Shown here piece by piece: positions 6,905-15,679 of a stretch of 34,239 nucleotides of DNA (the first letter of the stretch is position 1; the number at the start of each line of letters is the position of its first letter). The notes beneath the pieces were generated by a model. That model was given only the letters and a program-made list of their open reading frames with translations, was not told the origin of the DNA and ran no database searches. The position numbers were made by a program, and so were the translations under genes. Origin of the DNA: an uncultured Monoglobus sp. (GTDB taxonomy: Bacteria; Bacillota; Clostridia; Monoglobales; Monoglobaceae); NCBI GenBank assembly GCA_947630505.1, contig CANRHV010000029.1, forward strand, positions 1 to 34,239, given 5' to 3'.

Positions 6905-6931
6905 ATTAGCACACTTTTTCAAAAAAATCAA
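6903..6931 (-). promoter_or_regulatory. Promoter of nrdD-nrdG-dut
   Basis: Minus-strand TTGATT (6931-6926) and TAATAT (6908-6903) have a 17-nt spacer. The -10 overlaps NrdR box 1. The leader to the nrdD start is about 100 nt. Confidence 0.75.
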
Positions 6932-7155
6932 TACCCTTACCACTCAAATTTTCACAGAGCCTCAGCGCCCGCAAACAGCGTATATACGGCGCGGGCGGGG
7001 CTTCGCTCCGAGATTCTGTAAGAATATTGTAATATTTTGTAACAGATTTTTAAAATCAGCGTGTATAAAAAATTATAGCATAACGTTTTTTTCAAAACAA
7101 GAGAAATTTTAAAATTGATAAAATTTAAATAAACCGTTAAAAATCAAACTAACTA
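6932..7155. other. Intergenic stretch with two dyads, no gene seen
   Basis: Between the divergent nrdD and P-type ATPase promoters there is a GC-rich inverted repeat, CGCCCGC (6966-6972) with GCGGGCG (6991-6997). There is also an imperfect 32-bp dyad bounded by TCTGT (7015-7019) and ACAGA (7042-7046) with AATATT half-sites inside. The rest is A/T runs. No ORF with a ribosome binding site is visible. The dyads could be operators, but no regulator is identified. Confidence 0.4.
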
Positions 7156-7184
7156 TTGATTTTTTTTTTAAACTGTTGTATAAT
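7156..7184 (+). promoter_or_regulatory. Promoter of the P-type ATPase gene
   Basis: TTGATT (7156-7161) and a consensus TATAAT (7179-7184) are 17 nt apart. Transcription from about 7191 gives an 80-nt leader before the ATG at 7271. Confidence 0.8.
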
Positions 7185-7270
7185 ATACCAATATTATCAA
7201 GTAAGTGTTGGCGCGTGATAAACGCACCCAATTTAACAGCGGCTACGCATGCGGAGGAAATATAGGACTT

Positions 7271-9631
7271 ATGGAAAACACAGAAAATCTGCCGGCTTTA
7301 ATTGACAGCTGCGCCGGGCTTAATCCCGACGAAATCAGGAAACGGGTCGCGGAGGGCAAAGTAAACACATCCGCCAAAACCTCGACACGATCATATAAAG
7401 ATATAGTGCGCGACAACGTTTTCACGTATTTTAACTTAATATTCGCGGTTCTTGCCGTACTGCTTATTTTGGTTGGTTCATTCAGGAACCTGACCTTTAT
7501 GGTTGTTATATTTTTTAATACGATAATCGGTATTATTCAGGAGATACGCTCAAAACGCGCTCTTGACAGTCTGAAAATCATCAGCGACCCGAAGGCAACG
7601 GTTATCAGATCGGGCTCCGAGCATGTTATTCCTATTAACGAACTTGTGCTTGACGATCTTATCGTGCTGACCGCCGGAAATCAGATCCCCGCGGACGCGG
7701 TCGTTATTTCGGGCTCTGTCAATGTGAACGAGTCGCTTATCACGGGCGAGTCGGACGATGTAAAAAAAATCAGCGGATATGAGCTGCTGAGCGGAAGCTT
7801 TGTGGTTTCCGGAAAATGCTTGGCAAAGCTCACCAAGGTCGGCGAGGATTCGTATGTTTCAAAACTGACAAAAAAGGCGACAGACGACAAAAGAGAAGAG
7901 GAGTCCGAGATGATAAGGGCTCTTGACAAGCTTGTCAAAATTGTCGGCGTTATTATCATACCCATTGGTCTTACGCTGTTCATTCAACAGATGTTTATCG
8001 ACCATGCGGGATTCCGCGACAGCGTGACGGGCATGGTCGCCGCCGTGATCGGCATGATCCCGGAGGGACTATATCTTCTGGCAAGCGTCGCGATGGTCGT
8101 CAGCATAATGCGTCTGGCGCGCCAAAAGGTCTTGGTGCGAAGCATGAAGTGTATCGAAACGCTCGCACGCGTCGATGTGCTTTGCGTGGATAAAACCGGA
8201 ACTATCACCGAAAACACCATGACCGTCAGCAAGCTTGTCACGGTTGACGGAAACGACAAAAAGAGCGTCGAAACGCTCATATCGACAATGGTTTCGGCAA
8301 TGGACACCGACAATATCACCATGGCCGCGTTCAAAAAATATTTCACAAAAAAATCCGACGTCAAATCCGACAAAATATGTCCGTTCTCATCAAAATATAA
8401 ATACAGCGGATGCGTTATAGGCGGCCGCGGATACGTGCTCGGCGCACCCGAATTTGTGCTCCGCGATTCGTTTGAAAATTACAAAAATACCGTTGAGAAA
8501 TATTCCGCAAAGGGATACAGAGTACTGGTGTTCGCCGAATATAATGGCGAGCCCGACGGAAAAGAGCTTACCGAAATGGCGGAGCCGCTTGGTTTTGTGC
8601 TGCTCGAAAACCCGATTCGTCCCGCCGCGAAGGAAACGTTCAAATATTTCGCCGATCAGGGCGTGCAGATAAAAGTGATATCGGGCGACAACCCCGCCAC
8701 GGTCTCAAGAGTCGCGGCAAAAGCCGGGATCGAGGGCGCCGAAAGTTATATCGACGCCTCAAAATTGACTTCGGATCAGGCAATACTCGACGCGTGCACA
8801 AAATACAATGTGTTCGGCAGAGTTGTGCCCGAGCAAAAACGGCAGTTTGTTTTGGCGCTTAAAGCGCTGGGAAAGACTGTCGGCATGACCGGAGACGGAG
8901 TGAACGACGTTTTGGCCCTGAAAGAGGCGAACTGCAGCATCGCCATGGCCTCGGGTAGCGACGCGGCGTCTCAGGTGTCGCAGCTTGTTCTGGTCGATTC
9001 GGACTTTTCAAAAATGCCCTCGGTTGTCGGCGAGGGAAGAAGAGTGGTAAACAACGTCCAGCGCACGGCCGGCATGTTTCTCGTGAAAAATATTTTCTCG
9101 CTGCTTCTCGCTATCTTTTCTGTTGTTGTGGCCTGCGGCTATCCTATGGAGCCGTCGCAGGTTTCGCTTTTGGCGATGTTCACTATCGGAACTCCGGCGT
9201 TTTTCCTGTCGCTTGAGCCGAACAGGAACCTGATCAAAGGCCGATTCCTTATCAACGTGTTTAAGAAAGCTATACCCGCGGGCCTCACGGACTTTATTGT
9301 GGTAGCCGGCTTGGTCGTTTTTGGAAAGGTTTTCGGCGTGGACGATGTGAGCATATCCACGGCCTCGACAATTTTGGCATCACTGGTGGGCTTTATGGTG
9401 CTCTATCATATTTCAAAGCCTATGAACACGTTCCATATAATCCTGTTGTCGGCCATGATTGCGGGCTGGCTCGGCTGCTCTATATTCTTAAACGATTTGT
9501 TCGCGATGACCTTAATGAGCCCGCGCTGCATTTTGATTCTTGCCGTATTCCTGCTTGCCACGGACCCTCTGCTGAGAGGTCTCCGCTTTGCTGTTGAGTT
9601 CATTTTTGACAAAATTTTTAAGAATAAATAA
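7271..9631 (+). CDS. CtpE-like cation-transporting P-type ATPase
   Basis: This encodes a 786-residue membrane ATP-driven cation pump. The start is the ATG at 7271 (GGAGG about 12 nt upstream); a GTG-initiated extension at 7205 would begin almost at the transcription start. Visible elements are two N-terminal membrane helices (about 51-92), the actuator motif TGES (158-161), PEGL in TM4 (264-267), the phosphorylation site DKTGT (307-311), the hinge TGDGVND (540-546) and a C-terminal membrane bundle. The IPEGLYLLASVA segment and IETLARVDVLCVDKTGT are like mycobacterial CtpE, a calcium-linked transporter, rather than heavy-metal pumps; there is no N-terminal CxxC domain. Calcium as substrate is inferred from family. 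It is a single gene with its own promoter. Confidence 0.88.
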   Translation: MENTENLPALIDSCAGLNPDEIRKRVAEGKVNTSAKTSTRSYKDIVRDNVFTYFNLIFAVLAVLLILVGSFRNLTFMVVIFFNTIIGIIQEIRSKRALDSLKIISDPKATVIRSGSEHVIPINELVLDDLIVLTAGNQIPADAVVISGSVNVNESLITGESDDVKKISGYELLSGSFVVSGKCLAKLTKVGEDSYVSKLTKKATDDKREEESEMIRALDKLVKIVGVIIIPIGLTLFIQQMFIDHAGFRDSVTGMVAAVIGMIPEGLYLLASVAMVVSIMRLARQKVLVRSMKCIETLARVDVLCVDKTGTITENTMTVSKLVTVDGNDKKSVETLISTMVSAMDTDNITMAAFKKYFTKKSDVKSDKICPFSSKYKYSGCVIGGRGYVLGAPEFVLRDSFENYKNTVEKYSAKGYRVLVFAEYNGEPDGKELTEMAEPLGFVLLENPIRPAAKETFKYFADQGVQIKVISGDNPATVSRVAAKAGIEGAESYIDASKLTSDQAILDACTKYNVFGRVVPEQKRQFVLALKALGKTVGMTGDGVNDVLALKEANCSIAMASGSDAASQVSQLVLVDSDFSKMPSVVGEGRRVVNNVQRTAGMFLVKNIFSLLLAIFSVVVACGYPMEPSQVSLLAMFTIGTPAFFLSLEPNRNLIKGRFLINVFKKAIPAGLTDFIVVAGLVVFGKVFGVDDVSISTASTILASLVGFMVLYHISKPMNTFHIILLSAMIAGWLGCSIFLNDLFAMTLMSPRCILILAVFLLATDPLLRGLRFAVEFIFDKIFKNK

Positions 9632-9647
9632 AAGTTAAAATTTTCTA

Positions 9648-9675
9648 TTGACAAATAATTTATATGTGCTATAAT
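9648..9675 (+). promoter_or_regulatory. Promoter of cysK
   Basis: TTGACA (9648-9653) and TATAAT (9670-9675) are both perfect consensus, with a 16-nt spacer. They lie 63 nt before the cysK ATG. I see no T-box or S-box structure in the short leader. Confidence 0.85.
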
Positions 9676-9738
9676 AGTATTAGCAAAACATATTAAACAT
9701 ATAGGTTATATTGACTTTATGAAAAGAGGTTATGTCAA

Positions 9739-10668
9739 ATGTCAAAAATCTACACAAAGATCACGGATCTAATCGGAAATACTCCGCTTTTGGAGCTTTC
9801 AAATTTTGAGAAAAAGAACGGACTTGAGGCAAAAATAATCGGTAAGCTGGAATATTTCAACCCCGCGGGCTCTGTCAAGGACAGGATAGCAAAGGCCATG
9901 ATAGAAGAGGCGGAGGAAACCGGAAAGCTGAAACCCGACTCGGTTATAATTGAGCCCACATCGGGCAACACGGGAATAGGCCTCGCCTCGGCCGCGACAG
10001 CCAAAGGTTACAGAATAATCATCACAATGCCCGAAACCATGAGCATGGAGCGCCGCAATCTGCTCAAGGCCTACGGCGCCGAGCTTGTGCTCACGGAAGG
10101 CAGCAAGGGTATGAAGGGAGCTATCCAAAAAGCGGAGGAGCTTGCTAAAGAGATCCCCAACAGCTTTATACCGGGACAGTTCACAAACCCGGCCAATCCC
10201 GCCTGCCATAAGGCTACGACGGGCCCCGAGATATGGAACGATACTGACGGCGAGATCGACATATTTGTTTCGGGAGTCGGAACCGGCGGCACGATCTCGG
10301 GCATCGGCGAATACTTAAAATCAAAAAATTCGAATATCAAAGTCGTGGCTGTTGAGCCTGCATCCTCGCCAGTGCTCTCAACAGGCAAGGGCGGCCCCCA
10401 CAAAATTCAGGGCATAGGCGCGGGATTCGTTCCCGAGACCCTCAACACCGAGATATATGACGAAATAATAACCGTTACAAACGAAAACGCTCTGAAAACC
10501 GGCAAAGACGTGGCTCGCGCAGAAGGAATGCTGGTCGGAATATCCTCGGGAGCCGCAGTTTGGGCAGCGGCCGAGCTCGCCAAAAGACCCGAAAACAAAG
10601 GCAAAACAATCGTGGCCCTGCTCCCCGACACAGGCGAGCGGTATCTCTCCACAACAATGTATGACTAA
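9739..10668 (+). CDS. cysK: Cysteine synthase A (O-acetylserine sulfhydrylase)
   Basis: This cytoplasmic PLP enzyme makes L-cysteine from O-acetyl-L-serine and sulfide. Of 309 residues, the PLP-binding lysine is Lys47 in NPAGSVKDR, the substrate-binding loop is TSGNTG (74-79), and the PLP phosphate cup is GTGGT (181-185). Length and motif spacing are those of CysK. The ATG at 9739 is preceded by AAAGAGG. It is monocistronic: a consensus promoter upstream and a strong hairpin terminator just after the stop. CysM is an alternative name within the same superfamily, but the overall sequence favours CysK. Confidence 0.95.
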   Translation: MSKIYTKITDLIGNTPLLELSNFEKKNGLEAKIIGKLEYFNPAGSVKDRIAKAMIEEAEETGKLKPDSVIIEPTSGNTGIGLASAATAKGYRIIITMPETMSMERRNLLKAYGAELVLTEGSKGMKGAIQKAEELAKEIPNSFIPGQFTNPANPACHKATTGPEIWNDTDGEIDIFVSGVGTGGTISGIGEYLKSKNSNIKVVAVEPASSPVLSTGKGGPHKIQGIGAGFVPETLNTEIYDEIITVTNENALKTGKDVARAEGMLVGISSGAAVWAAAELAKRPENKGKTIVALLPDTGERYLSTTMYD

Positions 10669-10684
10669 AACTTAAAAATAAAAT

Positions 10685-10724
10685 ACGGCACGAATCCGCA
10701 AAATGCGGCCCGTGTCGTTTTTTT
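10685..10724 (+). terminator. Intrinsic terminator of cysK
   Basis: ACGGCACG pairs with CGTGTCGT and the inner CCGCA pairs with TGCGG, giving a long GC-rich hairpin followed by seven T residues, 17 nt after the cysK stop. Confidence 0.9.
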
Positions 10725-10742
10725 ATTTATTTCCGCGTATGT

Positions 10743-10771
10743 TTGCAATTCAAAAACCAATGTGTTATACT
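10743..10771 (+). promoter_or_regulatory. Promoter of the two-component system
   Basis: TTGCAA (10743-10748) and TATACT (10766-10771) are 17 nt apart, 41 nt before the response regulator ATG. Confidence 0.7.
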
Positions 10772-10811
10772 GTATATAGATAAAAATAAATTTAAAAACG
10801 GGAAGGATATT

Positions 10812-11489
10812 ATGAAATTACTTTTGGTTGAAGATGATTTAAGCTTAATAAACGGACTTTCATTCGCCTTAAAGAAACAAGGCTTTGATTTGGACATAGC
10901 GCGCACAAGCGAAGAAACGTCGGCTATTTTCGCGGACGGAAAATACGACTTGGTTATTTTGGATGTGTCGCTTCCGGACGGAAACGGCTTTGATTTATGC
11001 AGGACAATACGCAAAAAATCAAAAGTGCCGATCATATTTTTAACCGCCGCGGACGAGGAAACGGATATTACAATGGGCCTTGACATCGGCGGCGACGACT
11101 ATATCACAAAGCCATTTAAGCTGTCGGTTTTAATATCGCGGATAAACGCGATACTGCGCAGAAGCGGCGGCTTTAAAAATGATGCGGAGCTTAGCTCAAA
11201 CGGAATAACCGTAAAGCTGTTCTCGGGCGATGTATATAAAAACGGCAAGCGAATAAATTTGACGGCCGGAGAATATAAGCTGCTTTGCATGTTTATGAAA
11301 AATCCCGATATTGTCTTATCATCTGACCGAATACTCGGAAAGCTTTGGGACTGCGACGAAAAATTTGTTGATGGCAACACGCTCACGGTATATATCCGCC
11401 GTCTGAGAACAAAGATAGAGGATGATCCGAGCGCGCCTAAAATGATCGTTACCGTTCGCGGTATGGGATATAAATGGAGTGTAATATGA
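10812..11489 (+). CDS. OmpR/PhoB-family response regulator
   Basis: This encodes a 225-residue DNA-binding response regulator. The ATG at 10812 follows GGAAGGAT. The receiver domain (1-115) has the acidic pocket Glu7-Asp8-Asp9, phosphoacceptor Asp51 (VILDVSLPDGNGF), switch Thr78 and conserved Lys100 (YITKPF). Residues about 130-225 are a winged helix ending in RGMGYKWS, the OmpR-type wing. It overlaps the histidine kinase by ATGA, so the pair is translationally coupled. The adjacent ABC transporter is its likely target, by analogy with BceRS/VanRS-like modules of Firmicutes that answer cell-envelope-active peptides or antibiotics. Confidence 0.93.
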   Translation: MKLLLVEDDLSLINGLSFALKKQGFDLDIARTSEETSAIFADGKYDLVILDVSLPDGNGFDLCRTIRKKSKVPIIFLTAADEETDITMGLDIGGDDYITKPFKLSVLISRINAILRRSGGFKNDAELSSNGITVKLFSGDVYKNGKRINLTAGEYKLLCMFMKNPDIVLSSDRILGKLWDCDEKFVDGNTLTVYIRRLRTKIEDDPSAPKMIVTVRGMGYKWSVI

Positions 11490-12520
11490 AAATATTTACT
11501 AACAGAAAAATTAAATCACTTTTTATATTAATGATGTTTTGCGTTTTTGCCTTTGCGGTTGTTTCGACGCTTTTAATGATTTTCGACGTCAAAAATGCGG
11601 CGGCGTATATTTTTATCGCGGCAATCGCCGCGTTTGCTGTTTCGCTTGCGGACATATACGGATATTTTCGCGATCAGAACAAAACCATAGAAACCGCCGA
11701 GGAACGGATAACGGATTATATTTCCGGAAACCACGCCGCGCGAATCGAATGTGACGACGAGGGAGAGCTTAATAAGCTGTTCCATAAGGTCAATTTGCTC
11801 GCTTCCGTATTGAACGCGCACGCTGAAAACGAGGCAAAGTCAAAAGAATTTTTAAAAAACACCATATCCGATATTTCACACCAGCTGAAAACGCCTCTCT
11901 CAGCGCTCAATATTTATAACGGCATTATGCAGATTGAGGCGGAAAATCCCGAAATAAAAGAATTTACCGAGCTTACCGACCGGGAGCTTGACCGCATTGA
12001 AACGCTTGTGCAAAATCTTTTAAAAATAACCAAGCTCGATGCGGGAACGATACAAATCGAGAAAAAGGATGAAAACATGTCGGAAATGATGAACGATATA
12101 AAAAATCATTTTATGTTCCGCGCAAAACAAGAGGGAAAGCAAATCAGCTTATCGGGAGACGACATGATCACATTGCCGTGCGACAAAAGCTGGCTCATTC
12201 AGGCGATAGAAAATATCGTCAAAAACGCTCTCGATCATACGGAACAAGGCGGAGAAATAAATATCGAATGGAAGCGCCTTCCGTCCGTTTTGCAAATCAC
12301 CGTAAAGGATAACGGCAGCGGTATTCACCCGAAGGATATACACCACATTTTCAAGCGCTTTTACCGCAGCCGATTCTCAAAGGACACGCAGGGCATCGGT
12401 CTCGGACTTCCGCTTGCGAAAGCTATCATAGAAGCTCATGACGGCAGTATCGAGGTTGTCAGCGAGGTCGGGAATGGTACAGCTTTTGTTATTAATTTTT
12501 TGATTCCTACAAAATTGTAG
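11486..12520 (+). CDS. Intramembrane-sensing histidine kinase
   Basis: This encodes a 344-residue sensor kinase. The start at 11486 shares ATGA with the end of the response regulator. Two membrane helices (about 11-33 and 38-61) are joined by only a few residues, so there is almost no extracellular sensor; such kinases usually sense through a partner transporter. A HAMP-like linker precedes the H-box SHQLKTPLS with His132. The N-box IENIVKNALDHTE, G1 DNGSGI, F-box FKRFYRS and G2 GIGLGLPLAKAI form a complete catalytic domain. The gene ends inside a palindrome (12505-12522), 71 nt before the ABC ATPase, which fits control of the transporter by this pair. Confidence 0.93.
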   Translation: MKIFTNRKIKSLFILMMFCVFAFAVVSTLLMIFDVKNAAAYIFIAAIAAFAVSLADIYGYFRDQNKTIETAEERITDYISGNHAARIECDDEGELNKLFHKVNLLASVLNAHAENEAKSKEFLKNTISDISHQLKTPLSALNIYNGIMQIEAENPEIKEFTELTDRELDRIETLVQNLLKITKLDAGTIQIEKKDENMSEMMNDIKNHFMFRAKQEGKQISLSGDDMITLPCDKSWLIQAIENIVKNALDHTEQGGEINIEWKRLPSVLQITVKDNGSGIHPKDIHHIFKRFYRSRFSKDTQGIGLGLPLAKAIIEAHDGSIEVVSEVGNGTAFVINFLIPTKL

Positions 12521-12578
12521 GATAAAATTCATCTCTCGGTAGGATTTTGGCGTTATTCTGTTATTGAAAATAACAGAA
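12505..12578 (+). promoter_or_regulatory. Putative control region of the ABC transporter: palindrome, direct repeats and hairpin
   Basis: The gap between kinase and ABC ATPase holds three ordered elements. A near-perfect palindrome TCCTACAA-AA-TTGTAGGA (12505-12522) comes first. The heptamer GTAGGAT occurs at 12517-12523 and again at 12539-12545, exactly 22 nt apart (two helical turns). A 10-bp hairpin TTCTGTTATT-GAA-AATAACAGAA (12556-12578) ends next to the ribosome binding site. No clear -35 is present. This arrangement suits an OmpR-type regulator binding tandem repeats at an activated promoter, but the assignment is inference. Confidence 0.45.
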
Positions 12579-12591
12579 AGAGGTGTTTTAC

Positions 12592-13275
12592 ATGAATTTG
12601 CTTAAAGTAGAATCCGTTTCAAAAACCTACGGCAGCGGAGAGGCGGCTGTCGAGGCGCTCAAAAACGTCAGCTTTACCGTGCCGAAAGGCGAATTTGTCG
12701 CGGTAGTCGGCGAGTCGGGCAGCGGAAAATCAACGCTGCTCAATATTATAGGCGCGCTCGACATGCCCACGAGCGGAAAAGTCTTCATTGACGGAAAAGA
12801 CACGTTTGCGATGAAAGATAAGAATCTGACGATTTTCCGCCGCAGAAATATAGGTTTTATTTTTCAGTCATTTAATCTTATCCCAGAACTCACGGCAGAG
12901 CAAAACATAATATTCCCCGTCCTGCTCGATTATCAAAAGCCCGACAAGCGGTATTTGGAGGAACTTTTGACAGTGCTTAATCTTAGTGATCGCCGTAGTT
13001 ATTTGCCGAGTCAACTCAGCGGCGGACAGCAGCAAAGAGTCGCGATAGGCCGCGCGCTTATCACCCGCCCCGCGCTGATACTCGCTGACGAGCCGACGGG
13101 AAACCTCGATACTCAAAACAGCAGCGAAGTCATTTCGCTATTAAAGGAAGCGTCCAAAAAATACGAGCAGACAATTATAATGATTACGCATAACCGCGCC
13201 ATATCCGCATCCGCCGACCGCGTGCTTCAGGTATCCGACGGTGTGCTGACAGATTTCGGGAGGTGCAGAGAGTGA
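12592..13275 (+). CDS. ABC transporter ATP-binding protein (MacB/BceA-like)
   Basis: This encodes a 227-residue ATPase subunit. The ATG at 12592 has AGAGGTG upstream. It contains Walker [10 protein letters not shown] (40-48), a Q-loop FIFQSFN (89-95), the signature LSGGQQQR (142-149), Walker [11 protein letters not shown] (161-170) and the H-loop THN. The ADEPTGNLD ending and small size place it in the LolD/MacB/BceA group that powers FtsX-type permeases without moving substrate through a classical channel. Its stop overlaps the permease start as GTGA. With the two-component pair upstream it forms a probable peptide-antibiotic sensing and resistance unit. Confidence 0.94.
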   Translation: MNLLKVESVSKTYGSGEAAVEALKNVSFTVPKGEFVAVVGESGSGKSTLLNIIGALDMPTSGKVFIDGKDTFAMKDKNLTIFRRRNIGFIFQSFNLIPELTAEQNIIFPVLLDYQKPDKRYLEELLTVLNLSDRRSYLPSQLSGGQQQRVAIGRALITRPALILADEPTGNLDTQNSSEVISLLKEASKKYEQTIIMITHNRAISASADRVLQVSDGVLTDFGRCRE

Positions 13276-15602
13276 AAAGCTATCTTGATTTAATTCCCAT
13301 TTCCGCACACGTGAAGAAAAAGCAGAATAAAATGACGATCATATGTATTGTGCTTGCCGTTTTCCTCGTAACAGCCGTGTTTTCTATGGCGGATATGGGT
13401 ATTCGCATGGAGGAGACAAGCGCAAAGCAAAAGCACGGAAATTGGCATATTATGCTCAATAATATTTCCGCCGACGATGCCCGGAAAATCGCTGCCCGTC
13501 CCGACATTGCGGCATATTCCGAATATGACGTGATAAACTACAAAATCAACGAGGACTATTATGTCGGCAATAAAAAGGCCGCCGCCATCGGTATGGACAA
13601 AATGTGGCTTACCGATACCTTTGATTATATTACGGAGGGCGAATTTCCGCAAAACGAAAATGAGGTTGTTATATCTGAAAACGCAAAGGATATATGGAAC
13701 ATAGGTACAGGCGACACGGTAAAACTAAACACTCCCGCGGGAAATTTTGAATACACCGTGTCCGGCTTTGAGCAGGACGGCGACTCGGCAAGATATGACG
13801 CGATTATACTCTGCATGGATATGACGGCGTTTGAAAAGGTGCGCTCCGCAAACGGCAAGCCGCCTGAGACGACGTACTATTATCGGTTCAATAAGTATAT
13901 CAACGCGCGCAAGACCATAAACGAGATCAAGGAAGAATTTAATCTTACAAATGATAATATCAGCGAAAATCTTGTGATGATAGGTTTAACGGGTTTTAGT
14001 GAAAATAACGTATTGCAAGGAATGTACGCCACAGCCGCGTTTCTGTTTCTGCTGATACTGATTGCCGGAGTGCTGATGATCGCAAGCAGTATGAACAGTA
14101 ATATTGCCGGGCGGACGAGATTTTTCGGCATGCTGCGCTGTACTGGCGCAAGCAAAAAACAAATCAAACGGTTTGTGCGCTTTGAAGCGCTGAACTGGTG
14201 CAAAACAGCTGTTCCGACAGGTGTTGTTTTCGGAATTATAATCACATGGGCACTGTGCGCTACGCTTCGGTTTGGCATAGGCGGCGAGTTTTCCGAAATG
14301 CCACTTTTCGGTATAAGCGCGGTCGGTATCGCATGCGGCGTTTTGGTCGGAATTATAACGGTTCTTATTGCGGCGCGGTCTCCTGCAAAGCGTGCGGCGA
14401 GCGTGTCGCCCGTTGAAGCAGTAGCAAACGGCGCGCAAACAAAAATCCGCCGCGCCGCAAATACAAAGTTCTTGAAGATCGAAACGGCTCTCGGCATTCG
14501 CCACGCGGTATCATCTAAGAAAAATCTGTTGCTTATGACAGGATCATTCGCGCTCAGTATTATTCTCTTTTTGGGATTTTCCGCGATCCACGATTGGACG
14601 CGCCACGCTTTGAACGGCTTACAGCCGCATACGCCTGATCTGTCCATAGCAAGCGATGATCGTTCCTGCACAATTACGCGTGAGCTAGCAGATAAAGTTG
14701 GTTCTATGACAGGTGTAAAACGCGTTTTCGGGCGTGCTTTCAGCGGAGATTTCCCGATTGAAACGGATAAAGGCGTAACGGCGGTCGATCTTGTTTCGCT
14801 GGACGATATGCAGTTTAACTGGGCTGATGAGGAAAAGTGGACGGAAGATAATTTCGGTCTTGAGCGCGCTCATAGAGAGAACGACTGCATGATGACGGTC
14901 TACGATAAGGATAACCCGCTTGAAAAAGGCGACAAAATTATATTAAACGGCGAAGCGTTGGAAATCGTCTGCGTGCTGACTGACAGCCCCATAGGCGGCG
15001 GAGGAAATCCAACCATAATCTGCACTGAAGAAATATTTAGGCGGCTGACTGATGAGGCGGGATACGCTGTTGTTGACATTCAGCTTGCCAAAGACGCAAC
15101 AGACAGCAATATACGCGCCATTCGAAACGAAACCGAGGCAAACGGGTTTTTGCTGTCCGACAGGCGGGAAAGCAACCGCGGAGTGGTCGGAACATATTGG
15201 GCGTTCACTTTGCTGGTATACGGATTTTTGTCGCTGATTGCTCTTATTTCCGTGTTTAGCATAATTAACAGCATTTCCATGAGCGTGTCCGTGCGGATGA
15301 AACAGTACGGGGCGATGCGCAGCGTAGGCATGAGCGCGGGTCAGCTTACAAAAATGATATGCGCCGAAACGGTAACATACACTTTATGCGGACTTCTTTG
15401 CGGCTTGGCGGCAGGTCTGCCGATCCATAAGCGCTTTTATGAGAGCTTTGTAACGGCATATTTTGGCGAATCATGGGAGCCGCCGATTTTAGCGGCAATC
15501 GTAATTGTGACATTTATAATCTCAGCTTCCGCCGCCGCGGTATACGCGCCGTCAAGACGTATTAAAAATATGTCTGTTGTGGAAGTGATAGCAAATGAAT
15601 AA
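13272..15602 (+). CDS. FtsX-type ABC transporter permease, duplicated
   Basis: This encodes a permease of about 776 residues. The GTG at 13272 is preferred because GGGAGG lies 8 nt upstream and it overlaps the ATPase stop as GTGA; an earlier in-frame GTG at 13263 sits on that ribosome binding site. The protein has two halves, each with an N-terminal helix, an extracellular domain and an FtsX three-helix block. The first block lies around FLFLLILIAGVLMIASSMN to the SPVEAV turn, the second from WAFTLLVYGFLSLIALISV to the terminal SVVEVIANE. About eight helices are visible, rather than the ten of BceB proper. It is partner to the upstream ATPase. The substrate is unknown; family members expel or sense antimicrobial peptides. 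Confidence 0.9.
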   Translation: MKSYLDLIPISAHVKKKQNKMTIICIVLAVFLVTAVFSMADMGIRMEETSAKQKHGNWHIMLNNISADDARKIAARPDIAAYSEYDVINYKINEDYYVGNKKAAAIGMDKMWLTDTFDYITEGEFPQNENEVVISENAKDIWNIGTGDTVKLNTPAGNFEYTVSGFEQDGDSARYDAIILCMDMTAFEKVRSANGKPPETTYYYRFNKYINARKTINEIKEEFNLTNDNISENLVMIGLTGFSENNVLQGMYATAAFLFLLILIAGVLMIASSMNSNIAGRTRFFGMLRCTGASKKQIKRFVRFEALNWCKTAVPTGVVFGIIITWALCATLRFGIGGEFSEMPLFGISAVGIACGVLVGIITVLIAARSPAKRAASVSPVEAVANGAQTKIRRAANTKFLKIETALGIRHAVSSKKNLLLMTGSFALSIILFLGFSAIHDWTRHALNGLQPHTPDLSIASDDRSCTITRELADKVGSMTGVKRVFGRAFSGDFPIETDKGVTAVDLVSLDDMQFNWADEEKWTEDNFGLERAHRENDCMMTVYDKDNPLEKGDKIILNGEALEIVCVLTDSPIGGGGNPTIICTEEIFRRLTDEAGYAVVDIQLAKDATDSNIRAIRNETEANGFLLSDRRESNRGVVGTYWAFTLLVYGFLSLIALISVFSIINSISMSVSVRMKQYGAMRSVGMSAGQLTKMICAETVTYTLCGLLCGLAAGLPIHKRFYESFVTAYFGESWEPPILAAIVIVTFIISASAAAVYAPSRRIKNMSVVEVIANE

Positions 15603-15640
15603 CAAATTAAAAATTATTTTTAATTGCCGAAAAATTATAA

Positions 15641-15669
15641 AAGAGCGTATCGTTTTTGGATACGCTCTT
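15641..15669. terminator. Bidirectional terminator between the ABC permease and tyrS
   Basis: A perfect 11-bp stem aagagcgtatc/gatacgctctt has a 7-nt loop. On the minus strand it is followed by TTTTATAATTTTT and ends the lon-tyrS operon. On the plus strand it is followed by AAATATTTTATT and closes the ABC module. Confidence 0.85.
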
Positions 15670-15679
15670 AAATATTTTA

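Noticed and set aside
7205-7270. GTG-started N-terminal extension of the P-type ATPase
   Set aside because: It would begin only about 14 nt after the predicted transcription start without a ribosome binding site. The ATG at 7271 has GGAGG upstream.
9676-9738. S-box or T-box leader before cysK
   Set aside because: The leader is only about 60 nt and contains no terminator hairpin or T-box motif.
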